Positions 9,261-19,400 of a stretch of DNA of 43,984 nt are shown here, one piece after another. The position numbers were made by a program, and so were the translations under genes. The stretch covers positions 1-43,984 of the forward strand of contig CAIOSY010000123.1 in assembly GCA_903861075.1 (NCBI GenBank). The letters run 5' to 3'. This stretch comes from an uncultured Nitrosomonadales bacterium (GTDB lineage: Bacteria > Pseudomonadota > Gammaproteobacteria > Burkholderiales > Gallionellaceae). The notes below the pieces were generated by a model that saw nothing but the letters and a program-made list of their open reading frames with translations, was not told the origin of the DNA and did no database searches. Each line of letters begins with the position of its first letter. The stretch's first letter is position 1.

Positions 9261-10079
9261 CTAATCCTGTTTTTTATTAATTGCCTGCAACAAATGCACC
9301 GACATTTCCTCAATTGAACGCGAAGTCATATCAAACCACGCTATGCCTGCACGACGCATCATACTTTCTGCAAAAGCCACTTCGGTACGACAGTTTTTTA
9401 ACGAGGCATAATGACTGTGAGGCCGGCGCTCTTCTCGAATACGATGCAACTGCTCCGGGGCAATCGTTAGCCCAAACAGTTTATTATGATAGGGCAACAA
9501 ACAGGATGGCAGACAACCCCGCTCGAAATCTTCCGGAATCAAGGGATAATTGGCCGCTTTCAAACCAAACTGCAATGACAGATACAAACTGGTCGGCGTC
9601 TTACCACTACGCGACACCCCCACTAGAATCACGTCGGCACTTTTAAGATCCGCCGCTGAAATGCCATCATCGTGGGACAGCGCAAAATTCATGGCCGCGA
9701 TCCGTTTTGCATATTCACGGTTATCCTGCCCGTGACTGCGCCCCACACTGTGCGTAGAGCGCTGACCCAGCGACAGTTCTAAAGGCGCAATGAAGGTTGC
9801 AAACAAATCTAAAAACAACGCATCCGCTTCACATAAACAGTTCGATATTTCTGCGTTCATCATCGTCATAATAACAATGGGCTGCAGATCCTCTTTCAGC
9901 CTAACCTGTGCAATACGCTGCAAACATTCACGGGCTTTCTCCATGCTATCGGTAAAAGGATAGCGCACATAACGAAATTCAATATTCTCAAATTGAGAAA
10001 GCAAACCATTACCTAACGTTTCCGCGGTAATACCGGTCCCGTCAGAGATAAAAAAAACCGTACGGATCGTCATGTTCAT
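9261..10079 (-). CDS. ppsR: Phosphoenolpyruvate synthase regulatory protein (bifunctional kinase/pyrophosphorylase)
   Basis: 272 aa from the ATG at 10079. It begins MNMTIRTVFFISDGTG and carries the P-loop-like GVSRSGKT at 154-161, the hallmarks of the DUF299/PPSR family. These enzymes switch PEP synthase off by ADP-dependent Thr phosphorylation and on again by Pi-dependent dephosphorylation, setting the direction between glycolysis and gluconeogenesis. The frame is open further upstream, but this start has an AGGGGG Shine-Dalgarno about 5 bases away, gives the family length (E. coli YdiA is about 277 aa) and avoids overlapping the divergent dbpA. The target ppsA is not in the window. Confidence 0.95.
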   Translation of the reverse strand: MNMTIRTVFFISDGTGITAETLGNGLLSQFENIEFRYVRYPFTDSMEKARECLQRIAQVRLKEDLQPIVIMTMMNAEISNCLCEADALFLDLFATFIAPLELSLGQRSTHSVGRSHGQDNREYAKRIAAMNFALSHDDGISAADLKSADVILVGVSRSGKTPTSLYLSLQFGLKAANYPLIPEDFERGCLPSCLLPYHNKLFGLTIAPEQLHRIREERRPHSHYASLKNCRTEVAFAESMMRRAGIAWFDMTSRSIEEMSVHLLQAINKKQD

Positions 10080-10209
10080 GATGCCCCCTAAGTTCGCGCA
10101 TTGCGTCATTATACGAGCGAGCGTTGCCAAATAAGGCCGTAAAATTGAACACACAAAACTTAAATCAATATTTACAGACAAACAACGCCACAAACTGGGA
10201 TAATTACAC

Positions 10210-11622
10210 ATGAACGATATTATCCAAAACCCATTTTCATCCCCCGCTAACCGCGATTTCAACGCTTTGCCTCTGTCACCGGGAATGCTGGCCACATTGC
10301 AACAACTCGGTTACACCACGATGACGCCAATTCAGGCGGCCAGTTTACCCATCACGCTGGCAGGCAATGACCTTATTGCACAAGCCAAGACCGGCAGCGG
10401 CAAAACCGCTGCCTTCGCCTTGTCTTTGCTTACCCGCCTGAACCCGCGTCGTTTTGCCGTACAAGCCATGGTGCTATGTCCAACGCGAGAACTGGCCGAT
10501 CAAGTCACGCAAGAACTACGTCGTCTGGCACGTTCTGAAGACAATATCAAGATTCTAACGCTGTGCGGCGGTTCAACCATACGGCCACAAATAGCAAGCC
10601 TGGAACACGGCGCGCACATCATCGTCGGCACACCCGGTCGCATCATGGATCACATGGAACGCGGCACGCTGGACTTGAACGCGCTTAATACGCTGGTGCT
10701 GGATGAAGCGGATCGCATGCTGGACATGGGGTTTTATGATGACATCGCCTTTGTCGCCAAACATTGTCCAAACGAACGCCAAACGCTGATGTTTTCGGCA
10801 ACCTATCCGGATGGTATTGCACGCTTGGCGCGTCAGTTCATGCGCAATCCACAGGAAGTAAAGCTCGAAGAACAGCATGATGCCGGCAAAATTCGCCAGC
10901 GCTACTATGAAGTCAGTAATGAAGAGCGCCTGGAAGCTGTCGGCATCCTGCTCAAGCACTATAGACCCGTCAGCACCTTGGCTTTTTGCAATACCAAACA
11001 GCAATGCCGCTCCTTGCTGGAGGTGCTGCATGCACAAGGGATTTACGCGCTGACGTTAAATGGTGATATGGAACAGCGCGAGCGCGATCAAGTACTGATC
11101 CAGTTCGCCAATCGCAGTTGCTCCGTACTAGTGGCAACCGACGTCGCGGCGCGCGGCCTGGATATTGCGCAACTCGAAGCGGTTATTAATGTCGATGTCA
11201 CGCCCGATCCTGAAATCCACATCCATCGTATCGGCCGTACCGGTCGTGCGGGCGAAAATGGCTGGGCGCTGAGCTTGTGCGGCCCCAGTGATCGCCATCG
11301 CATTGTTAGCATCGCCAAAATGACTGGCAGCGTACCGGAATGGCATGAGATCAGCGAACTAAAAGATGCGGACGAGTCGCCGCTGGTGCCACCTATGGTC
11401 ACGTTACAGATTCTCGGCGGCCGTAAGGAAAAAATTCGTCCCGGTGACGTACTAGGCGCACTGACGGGCGATGCCGGTTTTACCCGAGAACAAATCGGCA
11501 AAATCACCGTAACCGACTTCTCCACCTACGTCGCCGTGGTGCGCAATATCGCCAATGAAGCCGTACGCAAATTAAATACCGGCAAGGTCAAAGGCAAAAC
11601 AGTTAAGGTGCGCGCACTATAA
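10210..11622 (+). CDS. dbpA: DEAD-box ATP-dependent RNA helicase DbpA
   Basis: 470 aa. Helicase motifs in order: the Q-motif region TTMTPIQAASLP near 36-47, Walker A AKTGSGKT at 59-66, PTRELA at 91-96, DEAD at 165-168, SAT at 196-198, RGLDI near 315-319 and HRIGRTGRAG at 339-348. Residues from about 395 to 470 match the DbpA RNA-binding domain, which recognises hairpin 92 of 23S rRNA, so a role in late 50S ribosome assembly follows from family knowledge. It is transcribed divergently from ppsR across about 130 bases and ends 6 bases before the convergent YgjP-like gene. Confidence 0.95.
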   Translation: MNDIIQNPFSSPANRDFNALPLSPGMLATLQQLGYTTMTPIQAASLPITLAGNDLIAQAKTGSGKTAAFALSLLTRLNPRRFAVQAMVLCPTRELADQVTQELRRLARSEDNIKILTLCGGSTIRPQIASLEHGAHIIVGTPGRIMDHMERGTLDLNALNTLVLDEADRMLDMGFYDDIAFVAKHCPNERQTLMFSATYPDGIARLARQFMRNPQEVKLEEQHDAGKIRQRYYEVSNEERLEAVGILLKHYRPVSTLAFCNTKQQCRSLLEVLHAQGIYALTLNGDMEQRERDQVLIQFANRSCSVLVATDVAARGLDIAQLEAVINVDVTPDPEIHIHRIGRTGRAGENGWALSLCGPSDRHRIVSIAKMTGSVPEWHEISELKDADESPLVPPMVTLQILGGRKEKIRPGDVLGALTGDAGFTREQIGKITVTDFSTYVAVVRNIANEAVRKLNTGKVKGKTVKVRAL

Positions 11623-11628
11623 ATCACA

Positions 11629-12144
11629 CTACCAGAGCGGCGATCCTGCCGCCTGCAAGTAGGTAAGATAGACCCGCAAATCAAACTCCAACTGAAGGTA
11701 GTTAGGCTCCATATTCAAACAGAGTTGGTAAAAGGCCTTGTTGTGCGCAAACTCCTTCAAATGCGCAAGCTCATGCACCACGATCATACGCAAGAAATCG
11801 GCCGGCATCGCCTTAAACACCGTCGCCACGCGTATTTCACGGTGAGTTCTGAGTTTAACGCCCTGCACCCGCGAAACGCTACTGTGTATTCCCAGGGCAT
11901 TATTCATAACATGCAAGCGACCATCAAACAGAATCTTATTGACAGGCTCGGCATTGCGCAAATATTTATCTTTAATAACTCGAACATACGCATAGAGTGC
12001 GCGGTCGGTACGCACCTCATGCGCCTCAGGATATTTACGCTGCAATCTGTCTGCCAACACACCTTGCGATATTAAATTTTGCACTTGCTCGGTCAGTGCT
12101 AATGAATAACCGGCAAGATAATTGGGGGGTGACTTTGGACGCAT
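11629..12144 (-). CDS. YgjP-like zinc metallopeptidase (DUF45/M48-related)
   Basis: 171 aa. The zinc site is VVHELAHLKEFAHNKAFY: His124 and His128 with Glu125 as general base, and His134 as probable third ligand. The C-terminal aromatic segment (NMEPNYLQLEFDLRVYL) also fits the YgjP/SprT-like group. At 171 aa it is shorter than many YgjP members (often about 230 aa), mainly at the N-terminus, where the beta-strand subdomain is reduced. The start at 12144 is the first ATG of the frame; no strong Shine-Dalgarno decides it. Function in the family is poorly known. Confidence 0.82.
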   Translation of the reverse strand: MRPKSPPNYLAGYSLALTEQVQNLISQGVLADRLQRKYPEAHEVRTDRALYAYVRVIKDKYLRNAEPVNKILFDGRLHVMNNALGIHSSVSRVQGVKLRTHREIRVATVFKAMPADFLRMIVVHELAHLKEFAHNKAFYQLCLNMEPNYLQLEFDLRVYLTYLQAAGSPLW

Positions 12145-12381
12145 GTCAGAACCTGGAAATTTTTATAGGTAAAAGTGCCGCTACCCTTTGCTTAGATACG
12201 CTGCAATGATACTTCGATAAATTGAGATAGCTTAGCGTTTACTTCTCTCTTAGCACCATCTGACATTAAAAACATGGCAGATTCTCTGCAACGATAACAA
12301 CCTGACTTTCCTTTTTTCATCCTTACCACGTTAGAATGATCAACCTTCCCCAGGCTAGTCGCCGATTTTTAAGAGACCACC

Positions 12382-12588
12382 ATGATTGAAGAACGTTTAA
12401 TAAACATAGAAACAAAAATTTCCTACCAGGAAGACATGATAGAAGAACTGAACAAAGTCATTTATCAGCAGCAACAAAAACTCACTCAACTCGAAGTGCT
12501 ATGTAAAACACTTGCCCGGCACATCCAGTCAACAGATGAAATAGGGAATGTGAGCAAGACTGGGAACGAAATTCCACCTCACTATTAG
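12382..12588 (+). CDS. slyX: SlyX family small coiled-coil protein
   Basis: 68 aa. The N-terminus MIEERLINIETKISYQED followed by heptads through about residue 45 (EELNKVIYQQQQKLTQLE) is the standard SlyX pattern, and the tail ends PPHY as in other SlyX proteins. SlyX is a small coiled-coil protein of unknown biochemical function, first named beside slyD in enterobacteria. An AAGAG sequence lies about 7 bases upstream of the ATG. It stands alone here; downstream sequence is gene debris. Confidence 0.85.
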   Translation: MIEERLINIETKISYQEDMIEELNKVIYQQQQKLTQLEVLCKTLARHIQSTDEIGNVSKTGNEIPPHY

Positions 12589-12599
12589 CCCTTTTAAAT

Positions 12600-12834
12600 A
12601 ACAACACATTTAACACTGGGGGCATATTGCCAAACATAACGGCAGGCCGAGCAGAGCCATTACACATTACTTGAAGTGATGTACCTGTGTTAGCTATTAA
12701 GTCAGTCGCTGCGCCCAAGTTATAGCTGCTCATGTTAAGCGCACTCACGCCGCTAATGGAACACCCTCCTATAGCCGTGGCCGTTACATCAAGAGCGCCT
12801 GCTGCCGTAGCAGTGTTTACAAAAAATTTCTTAC
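12600..12834 (-). pseudogene. Fragment of a spore coat protein U (SCPU) domain protein
   Basis: Read on the minus strand from about 12832, the sequence gives GALDVTATAIGGCSISGVSA, then LNMSSYNLGA and SLQVMCNG. This is the start of a mature SCPU domain: a secreted beta-sandwich with a Cys soon after the first strand, an LxFGxY-like strand and a VxC strand, related to chaperone-usher type secreted proteins. There is no signal peptide: upstream of about residue 20 of the frame the DNA becomes antisense to a receiver-domain fragment. The domain stops early after VMFGNMPP. It is therefore a truncated relic, not a working gene. Confidence 0.6.
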
Positions 12835-12842
12835 ACCCTAAG

Positions 12843-12983
12843 TACATTCCAGTGATTGCCGTTAGCGCGAACGCCATGCTGCTGGACATTGAAAAAGGCT
12901 TAGTGGCAGGATTTTATAGCTATATTACAAAGCCCATCAATGTGGATCTGTTTATCCACTCTGTGAATGAAGGCCTGAAGTTT
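12843..12983 (+). pseudogene. C-terminal fragment of a response-regulator receiver domain
   Basis: The plus-strand frame encodes YIPVIAVSANAM, DIEKGLVAGF, YSYITKPINVD and FIHSVNEGLKFV. This is the last third of a REC domain as found at the C-terminus of hybrid histidine kinases, including the conserved switch Ser and the Lys of TKP. The phospho-acceptor Asp half is missing, and the sequence upstream is unrelated and of opposite coding sense. The frame continues about 17 residues to a stop at 13034. It is a relic of a larger gene. Confidence 0.7.
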
Positions 12984-13302
12984 GTGGCAGATTCAATGCT
13001 CAAGTGCGCGCTTTGCGACCTTGCACCTGATTAGCATTAGCCGCATTGAAGCGCCACATTTGCAACAGATCGAACAGAGTGCTCTGAGCAAGTAAGCTTC
13101 TCACGCAGCCCGCTAAGGGTATGGGCTCAGCAGCACTTGCATACAATCCGGGACTGACTGCCCGACCGACCGGCTGCCGCGCACGATTTCGGGGGTTTTT
13201 CACATCGAATATTGCTTACGAATGTACCCAAGCAGTCAACCCTATGAAATTCACCCGATTAAAAATCGGCACCAACGAACCAAGACTAGCGGATGGAATG
13301 GC

Positions 13303-13536
13303 TTACTTCACCTCACCGTGCAGGGTATCGAGTGCATCTTGTAGCGTCTCCTCGCGCAAGACATTGAGTGCTTCGGATAGTTTCTCGGCAGACGCCACAA
13401 CCTCGGGGGAGAGATTTTTCACGGTTACATGAGAAATCAGCACAGCAGCAGCACCCGCTACATTTAATAACATTGCACGTTCTTGCATCAGCATCTCAAC
13501 TTCTTCGCTGAGAAATTCAACTTCTTGCTTATTCAT
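13303..13536 (-). CDS. Small protein of unknown function coupled to maeB
   Basis: 77 aa; I do not recognise the family. The N-terminus (about 1-22) is acidic and likely helical (QEVEFLSEEVEMLMQER), followed by a small alanine/valine-rich segment (LLNVAGAAAVLISHVTV) and an acidic helical C-terminal half (EKLSEALNVL, LQDALDTLHGEV). It is predicted to be mostly alpha-helical and soluble, with no signal peptide. Its ATG overlaps the maeB TGA (13533-13536), a strong sign of a real, translationally coupled gene. A regulatory or stabilising partner of MaeB is possible but speculative. Confidence 0.65.
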   Translation of the reverse strand: MNKQEVEFLSEEVEMLMQERAMLLNVAGAAAVLISHVTVKNLSPEVVASAEKLSEALNVLREETLQDALDTLHGEVK

Positions 13537-15812
13537 TTATTTCCTCTTTTCGTGACTGCGGCGACTGCCAACGCACTCATATTCACAATACGACGCGCGG
13601 TAGCTGTCGATGTCAAAATATGGGCAGATTTATTGGCTCCCAGCAAGATGGAACCAATAGTAACACCATCCCCGCCCGTCATCTTAAGCAAATTATAGGA
13701 AATATTCGCCGCATCCAGATTAGGCATAATTAATAAATTCGCTGCGCCTTTTAGTCGTGAGGCGGGGAATATTTCCAGGCGTAATGATTCTGATAGCGCC
13801 GCATCGCCATGTAACTCACCTTCAACTTCCAGATCCGGCATCAACTGTTCAAGCAATTCACGCGCCCGACTCATTTTTTGTGAAGAAGGATTATCATGAC
13901 TGCCGAAACTAGAATGGGACAACAGTGCAACTTTCGGCACCAAACCGAAACGACGTACTTCTTCCGCAGCCAAGATCGTCATTTCAGCGATTTGTTCAGC
14001 GGTCGGATCCAGATTAACGTGTGTATCGCAGATAAACAACGTGTGCTGAGACAGCATCAAAATATTCAGCGCCGCATAGACACTGCTACCGGGCCTGTGA
14101 CCGATAACTTGATCGATATACAATAAATGCATCATCGGTTGAAAAATCGTGCCACATAACATGGCATCGGCCGCATTCATTCTCACCAGCATCGCCGCGA
14201 TCAACGTCGTCCTGCGGCGCATTTCTCGCTTGGCAGAATCTAGCGTCACCCCTTTTCGTTGCACTAGCCTATGGTATTCATGACAGTATTCACGGTAACG
14301 AGGATCATTGTCCGGATCGACCAATTCAAAATCGACACCCGCACGCATACGCAAACCTAATTTCGCAATGCGTTTTTCAACCACAACAGGACGCCCAACC
14401 AAAATCGGATACGCAATACCTTCATCAAGCACAATCTGTACCGCATGCAGCACACGCACGTCCTCACCTTCAGCATAAACCAGTCTTTTAGGTGCACGCC
14501 TAGCCGCTTCAAACACGGGCTTCATCAACATATTGGATTGGTATAAAAAGCCTTGCAGCTTTTCTCGATACGCATCCATGTCCAGTATCGGTTGCGCAGC
14601 AACCCCCGTATCCATTGCTGCCTGAGCCACGGCAGGTGCAATGCGCATAATCAACCGGGGATCAAATGGCTTGGGGATAAGATAATCGATACCAAAAGAG
14701 CACTCTTCATTGCCATAGGCGGCCGCCACTTCATCAGATTGCTCGACTTGAGCCAACGCTGCAATCGCATATACGGCGGCACGCTTCATTTCCTCGTTAA
14801 TCGTCGTTGCACAGACATCCAGCGCCCCTCTGAATATATACGGGAAACACAGCGCATTATTCACTTGATTCGGATAATCCGAACGACCCGTCGCTAAAAT
14901 AGCATCGGGACGAACGGCACGCGCTTGCTCAGGCAGAATTTCCGGATTAGGATTTGCCAGCGCAAAAATCAGCGGCTGATGCGCCATCTTTTCAACCATT
15001 TCAGGCTTTAACACCCCGCCCGCTGACAAACCGAGAAACACATCTGCACCGATGATGACCTCACCAAGCGTACGCGCAAGGGTATTCACCGCATAGCGCG
15101 CCTTATTGTCATCCATTTCCGCCGTGCGTCCTTGATAGACCACCCCTGCGATATCGGTGACAACAATATTTTTCATACGCACACCGAGTCCGACCAGCAT
15201 ATCCAGGCACGCCAGTGCAGCGGCGCCCGCTCCGGATACGACCAGCTTAATATCCTTAATATCTTTACCAACCACCTTCATACCATTCAATAAGGCCGCG
15301 CCGACAATAATGGACGTGCCATGTTGATCGTCATGAAATACGGGGATTTTCATCCGTTCGCGCAACTTCCGCTCAATATAAAAGCACTCCGGCGCCTTAA
15401 TATCTTCGAGATTGATACCCCCAAAAGTCGGTTCAAGCGAAGCGATAATATCCACCAGCTTATCAGGATCACGTTCGTCAATTTCCAGATCGAATACATC
15501 GATTCCGGCAAACTTTTTGAACAATACGCCTTTCCCTTCCATGACAGGTTTTGCCGCTAATGGGCCGATAGAGCCCAAACCTAACACCGCCGTGCCATTG
15601 GTTATCACCGCAACCAGATTGCCGCGCGACGTCATATTGCGCACTTCTAAAGGATTTTCTACGATCAATTCACATGCCGCCGCCACACCCGGCGAATAAG
15701 CCAGCGATAAGTCTCGCTGTGTAATCATAGGCTTAGTAGAGTTTACCGAAATTTTTCCCGCCGGAGTTTGACGATGATATTGAAGCGCTGCTTCGCGCAG
15801 TAGCTTGTCCAT
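13533..15812 (-). CDS. maeB: NADP-dependent malic enzyme with C-terminal phosphotransacetylase-like domain
   Basis: 759 aa from the ATG at 15812, the same length as E. coli MaeB. It decarboxylates malate to pyruvate with NADP reduction. The malic domain begins [13 protein letters not shown] and has [27 protein letters not shown] and the NAD-binding [14 protein letters not shown]. After about 430 the PTA_PTB domain follows ([15 protein letters not shown]), usually regulatory and sensitive to acetyl-CoA. The frame is open for 33 more codons upstream, but this start has AGAGG about 5 bases away and matches homologue N-termini. It precedes and overlaps the 77-aa gene. Confidence 0.95.
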   Translation of the reverse strand: MDKLLREAALQYHRQTPAGKISVNSTKPMITQRDLSLAYSPGVAAACELIVENPLEVRNMTSRGNLVAVITNGTAVLGLGSIGPLAAKPVMEGKGVLFKKFAGIDVFDLEIDERDPDKLVDIIASLEPTFGGINLEDIKAPECFYIERKLRERMKIPVFHDDQHGTSIIVGAALLNGMKVVGKDIKDIKLVVSGAGAAALACLDMLVGLGVRMKNIVVTDIAGVVYQGRTAEMDDNKARYAVNTLARTLGEVIIGADVFLGLSAGGVLKPEMVEKMAHQPLIFALANPNPEILPEQARAVRPDAILATGRSDYPNQVNNALCFPYIFRGALDVCATTINEEMKRAAVYAIAALAQVEQSDEVAAAYGNEECSFGIDYLIPKPFDPRLIMRIAPAVAQAAMDTGVAAQPILDMDAYREKLQGFLYQSNMLMKPVFEAARRAPKRLVYAEGEDVRVLHAVQIVLDEGIAYPILVGRPVVVEKRIAKLGLRMRAGVDFELVDPDNDPRYREYCHEYHRLVQRKGVTLDSAKREMRRRTTLIAAMLVRMNAADAMLCGTIFQPMMHLLYIDQVIGHRPGSSVYAALNILMLSQHTLFICDTHVNLDPTAEQIAEMTILAAEEVRRFGLVPKVALLSHSSFGSHDNPSSQKMSRARELLEQLMPDLEVEGELHGDAALSESLRLEIFPASRLKGAANLLIMPNLDAANISYNLLKMTGGDGVTIGSILLGANKSAHILTSTATARRIVNMSALAVAAVTKRGNK

Positions 15813-16443
15813 AATGACCTCTTTAGCGGCATACCCGCCATTTATTGCACTGTGCAAAATCGCCTGTATTAAGTTTTGATGATTATCGCATTGTAGAACT
15901 GCTAATCGCAACGCACCGGATTATTTTTCGCAGCAATATTTATCGTTAAAACCTCAGTTCAATCCGCATCAATGATTGCAAGAGCATAGCTCTTAGCAGG
16001 AATTGAGTAGTTTCATCAAATTACGCAGATTTTCAAGCAGTTACAGCTATTGCTGCTTGCACCTGATGGGTTGCCATAGGCTTTCTTACAAGCCTTTGTT
16101 TTAATAGCTTTTAATATGTTAAATCTACGGATAAATGCTTTTAATAGGTTGATTGATGAGACGGTTAACGTACTATTGCGAGTAAAACGTGCTTTTTCTA
16201 TCAATTTTGTTGTACTAAAAGCTTACTGCTGATTTATCCGGGCCTCTTGCCCACCTCTCTCGGGTTGCGCGCGAGCGCTATGAAATCATTATAAACTGAT
16301 GTCATGTGTCCACAGAACGATGCGTGGTGACCACAGAACGATGCGTGGTGCCGGACGAACGGTGCAAAGCGTCGGAAAGAAGGTGCTTGGTGGGGGTAAG
16401 GAGGATGTCAATTACCCATATCATACACATGATGCAAACAAAA
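15813..16443. other. Spacer between hrpA and maeB
   Basis: About 630 bases lying 3' of hrpA and 5' of maeB. It must hold the maeB promoter (near 15830-15950) but I cannot fix a convincing -35/-10 pair. The middle (about 15990-16215) is AT-rich with no recognisable gene; the 62-codon minus frame at 16016-16204 shows no family features. The 21-bp tandem repeat at 16307-16390 is listed separately. Confidence 0.6.
16307..16390 (+). repeat. Degenerating 21-bp tandem repeat, four units
   Basis: Four head-to-tail 21-base units at 16307-16327, 16328-16348, 16349-16369 and 16370-16390. Units 1 and 2 differ at one base (TGTCCACAGAACG versus TGACCACAGAACG, then ATGCGTGG in both), unit 3 diverges and unit 4 more so. 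Because 21 is a multiple of three, the GTG-started frame at 16306 reads a heptapeptide repeat (TERCVV-, TERCVVP, DERCKAS, ERRCLVG). It is not a CRISPR because there are no spacers. Confidence 0.75.
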
Positions 16444-19400
16444 TTACTGCTTGAATGTCGAGAGCATTTTTTCCAGTCGCTTTACCGACACGATCACCGG
16501 CGTTTTAAGCTCCTGCGCAAACAAAGACACGCGCAGCTCCTGCAACAACCAGGCAAATTCAATGAAACGCGCATCAAGCTTCCCCTGCTTTGTCTGTTTT
16601 TGTAAGGCCTGCAGCAAGGGTTGCAGTTGCGCCATGCACTGAGCATCTCTCACCGAATTACTGCGCAGCTTTTCAACGCGCAGATTGATTGCCTTAAGAT
16701 AACGAGGCACATGTTGCAAACGCTCATAGGGCGTATCGGCGACAAAGCGTTTGGGCAGCAGCCATTCGATTTGTGCGCGTATATCAGCGCTCGCCTGGAC
16801 GCTGGATTTTATCTGGGACAAACTTTTTTGCAGCGCCTGATATTCGTTCAAAACCTGTGCGATCAGACGCGCCAGCTCTTGTGCAATCAGCAGCAAACGG
16901 TTTTTGGCATCTTTTGCACGCGCGATGAAGGCCGCTTCATTGACCGGCAACGGATCGTTGAGACAACCTTTATCGAAGGCCATCGCCAGAATCTGCTGAT
17001 GCAATTCCTGCTGCGTACCAAAAGGCATGAACAACATCCCTAATCGCTGCGCATCAGGCAGATTTTTTTCCAGATACTTGACCTGCTCCTTTAAGGCCAG
17101 CATGAACAAACGGCGTAAACCGGCGCGATGGGCGGCCTCTGCGGCATCGCGTGTATCGAACGCGCGCAACACGACCGCATCGGTTTCATCCACCAGCGCG
17201 TTATACAAGGTGACTTTTTGCCCGGCCCGATCAACTTCACGCGTATCGACAAAGATGTCGAACCCCCAGCTCGTGTGCCGCTGCTCGGTCAGACGTTCCT
17301 GCTTGTCTACCGTCACGGCAGCGATAACAGGCGCTGCGTGCGGCGCCAACTCACTGTGTAACTGCGCAAAATTGCGTGACATGCCCAGCTGCCTGCCATG
17401 CTCATCCAGCACACGGAAGTTCATCAGCAAATGTGCGGGTAACAGCTCCAGCCGAAACGCATCCAGCGGGACATCCAGTTGTTTTTGTTCGCGTATGTAA
17501 CGGGCTAACGCCAGCAGCAAAGAGAGATTGGCAGGCAGCACATCGCGCACAAATCGAGCTGCAAATTCAGGCACCGGCACGAGGTTACGTCGAATCTTTT
17601 GCGGCAGGGTCTTGACCAGTTGTACGATCTTTTCGGGCAGCAGACCGGGAATCAGCCATTCGCAACGGGCAGCGGCAACCTGATTGATCAGCGCCAGCGG
17701 CACCGTGAGTGTAATGCCATCATCATTCTTGCCCGGTGAAAAATGATAGCTCAGGGCAAAACTGACATTGTCTATTTTCATTTGTGGCGGAAACTGGTCA
17801 GTCGTAATCCCCGCCGCCTCGTGACGCATCAAATCGTCTTTTTTCAAGTACAGCAGTTTGGCGTCAATACGCTCAGCCTCTTTGCGCCACGACTCAAAGG
17901 TTGCCCCATTATGGATGTGAAACGCAATGCGACTGTCATAAAATGCGAAAATCAGCTCGTCATCCACTAGCACGTCAGGCCGCCGCGCCTTGTGCTCCAG
18001 CGCCTCGATCTCAACTATCAGTTTTTGATTGAATGCAAAAAACGGCGCACGCGTATCGAACTCACCTTCTACCAGCGCCTGACGAATAAACACCTCACGT
18101 GACTCAGGCACATTCATCGGTCCGTAATGCACGCGTTTTTTGGCATTAAGCAACAAGCCATGCAGGGTACTGCGCTCGAATGCCACTACTTGCGCAGGCT
18201 TCTTCTCCCAATGCGGATCATAATAATGCCGCTTGATCAGATGATCGCCCACTTCCTCCAGCCATTCAGGCTCAATACGCGCAACGCAACGTGCATATAA
18301 ACGATGCGTCTCGATCAACTCTCCTGCCATCACCCACTTCGCGCCCTTTTTCGCCAGCACCGAATTAGGGGCAATGAAAAACTTGATGCCGCGCGCGCCC
18401 ATATACTCATTGCCTTCCACACCCTTCATGCCGATATTGCCGAGCAGCCCGCACAACAGAGCCTTATGTATTTGCTCGTAGCTCGCCGGCAATTCATTTT
18501 CACGCATACCCATTTCAGTCACTTGCGTGTGCAACTGCTGATACAACTCGCGCCACTCGCGCAGCCGCAGCGGCGAGAGGAAATTTTTACGGCATTCTTC
18601 GCTGAATAAGCGATTGGATTGTTTGTACGCCAGCGCCTGCTCAAACCACGCCCATATCTTAATAAAAGACAGAAAATCGGAACGCTCATCAGAAAAGCGC
18701 TTATGCGCCATGTCAGCTGCCTCCTGCCTATCCAACGGACGTTCACGGGGATCTTGCGTTGAAAGCGCACTGGCGATAATGAGAATTTCTGTCAGACACT
18801 GATATTGTCGCCCGGCCAGCAGTAATCTTGAAATTTTTGGATCTAAAGGTAACTTGGCAAGTTCATGACCTAACTTCGTTAGATTTCGTTCATCATCAAT
18901 TGCATTTAATTCGGAAAGCAACTGATAACCATCGGCTATCATGCGAGGCGTCGGCGGTTCAATGAACGGAAATTCGGCAATCTCCCCTAACTCCAGCGCA
19001 CTCATGCGCAAAATGACGGTGGCCAGCGATACCCGAAATATTTCCGGGTCGGTGAACTCGTCTCGCAGCAAAAAATCGGCTTCTTCATACAAGCGTATGC
19101 AAACCCCGCTCATCACGCGCCCGCAACGCCCCGAGCGCTGATTAGCTGCCGCACGGGAAATTTTCTCAATGTGTAACTGCTCGACCTTCTGCCGTATGCT
19201 GTAACGATTCACGCGTGCCAGCCCGCAGTCAATCACGTAACCGATATTAGGAACTGTTAACGATGTTTCAGCAACATTTGTAGCTAAAACAACGCGACGT
19301 GTCGCCCCCGTCTTGAACACCTTATCCTGTTCAACTGCTGACAAACGGGAAAATAGCGGCAGGATTTCAACCCCCCGGGGATGATGGTGACGCAGTGCTT

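Larger units (their letters stand above)
12589..13302. other. Gene-free mosaic of degraded fragments between slyX and the maeB operon
   Basis: About 710 bases with no intact gene. It contains two recognisable broken pieces, listed separately: a spore-coat-U-like fragment on the minus strand and a receiver-domain fragment on the plus strand, which abut at about 12832-12843. From about 13035 to 13250 I recognise nothing; the minus-strand frame at 13000-13203 is not family-like. A simple hairpin (CCGATT-AAA-AATCGG, 13257-13271) lies beyond the 3' end of the 77-aa gene but has no T-tract. No transposase or clear terminal repeats are visible. Confidence 0.6.

Noticed and set aside
10573-11037. 154-codon minus-strand frame inside dbpA
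   Set aside because: It is a shadow of the helicase reading frame, whose motifs are complete on the plus strand.
12482-12889. 135-codon minus-strand frame taken as one intact gene
   Set aside because: Only the middle resembles an SCPU domain; the ends are antisense to slyX and to the receiver-domain fragment, and there is no signal peptide.
13000-13203. 67-codon minus-strand frame in the mosaic region
   Set aside because: It overlaps the end of the receiver-domain relic and shows no conserved-protein features.
16016-16204. 62-codon minus-strand frame between hrpA and maeB
   Set aside because: No family resemblance, no Shine-Dalgarno evidence and AT-rich low-quality composition.
16307-16390. 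Tandem repeat as a CRISPR array
   Set aside because: The units are directly adjacent with no unique spacers, and they decay progressively.
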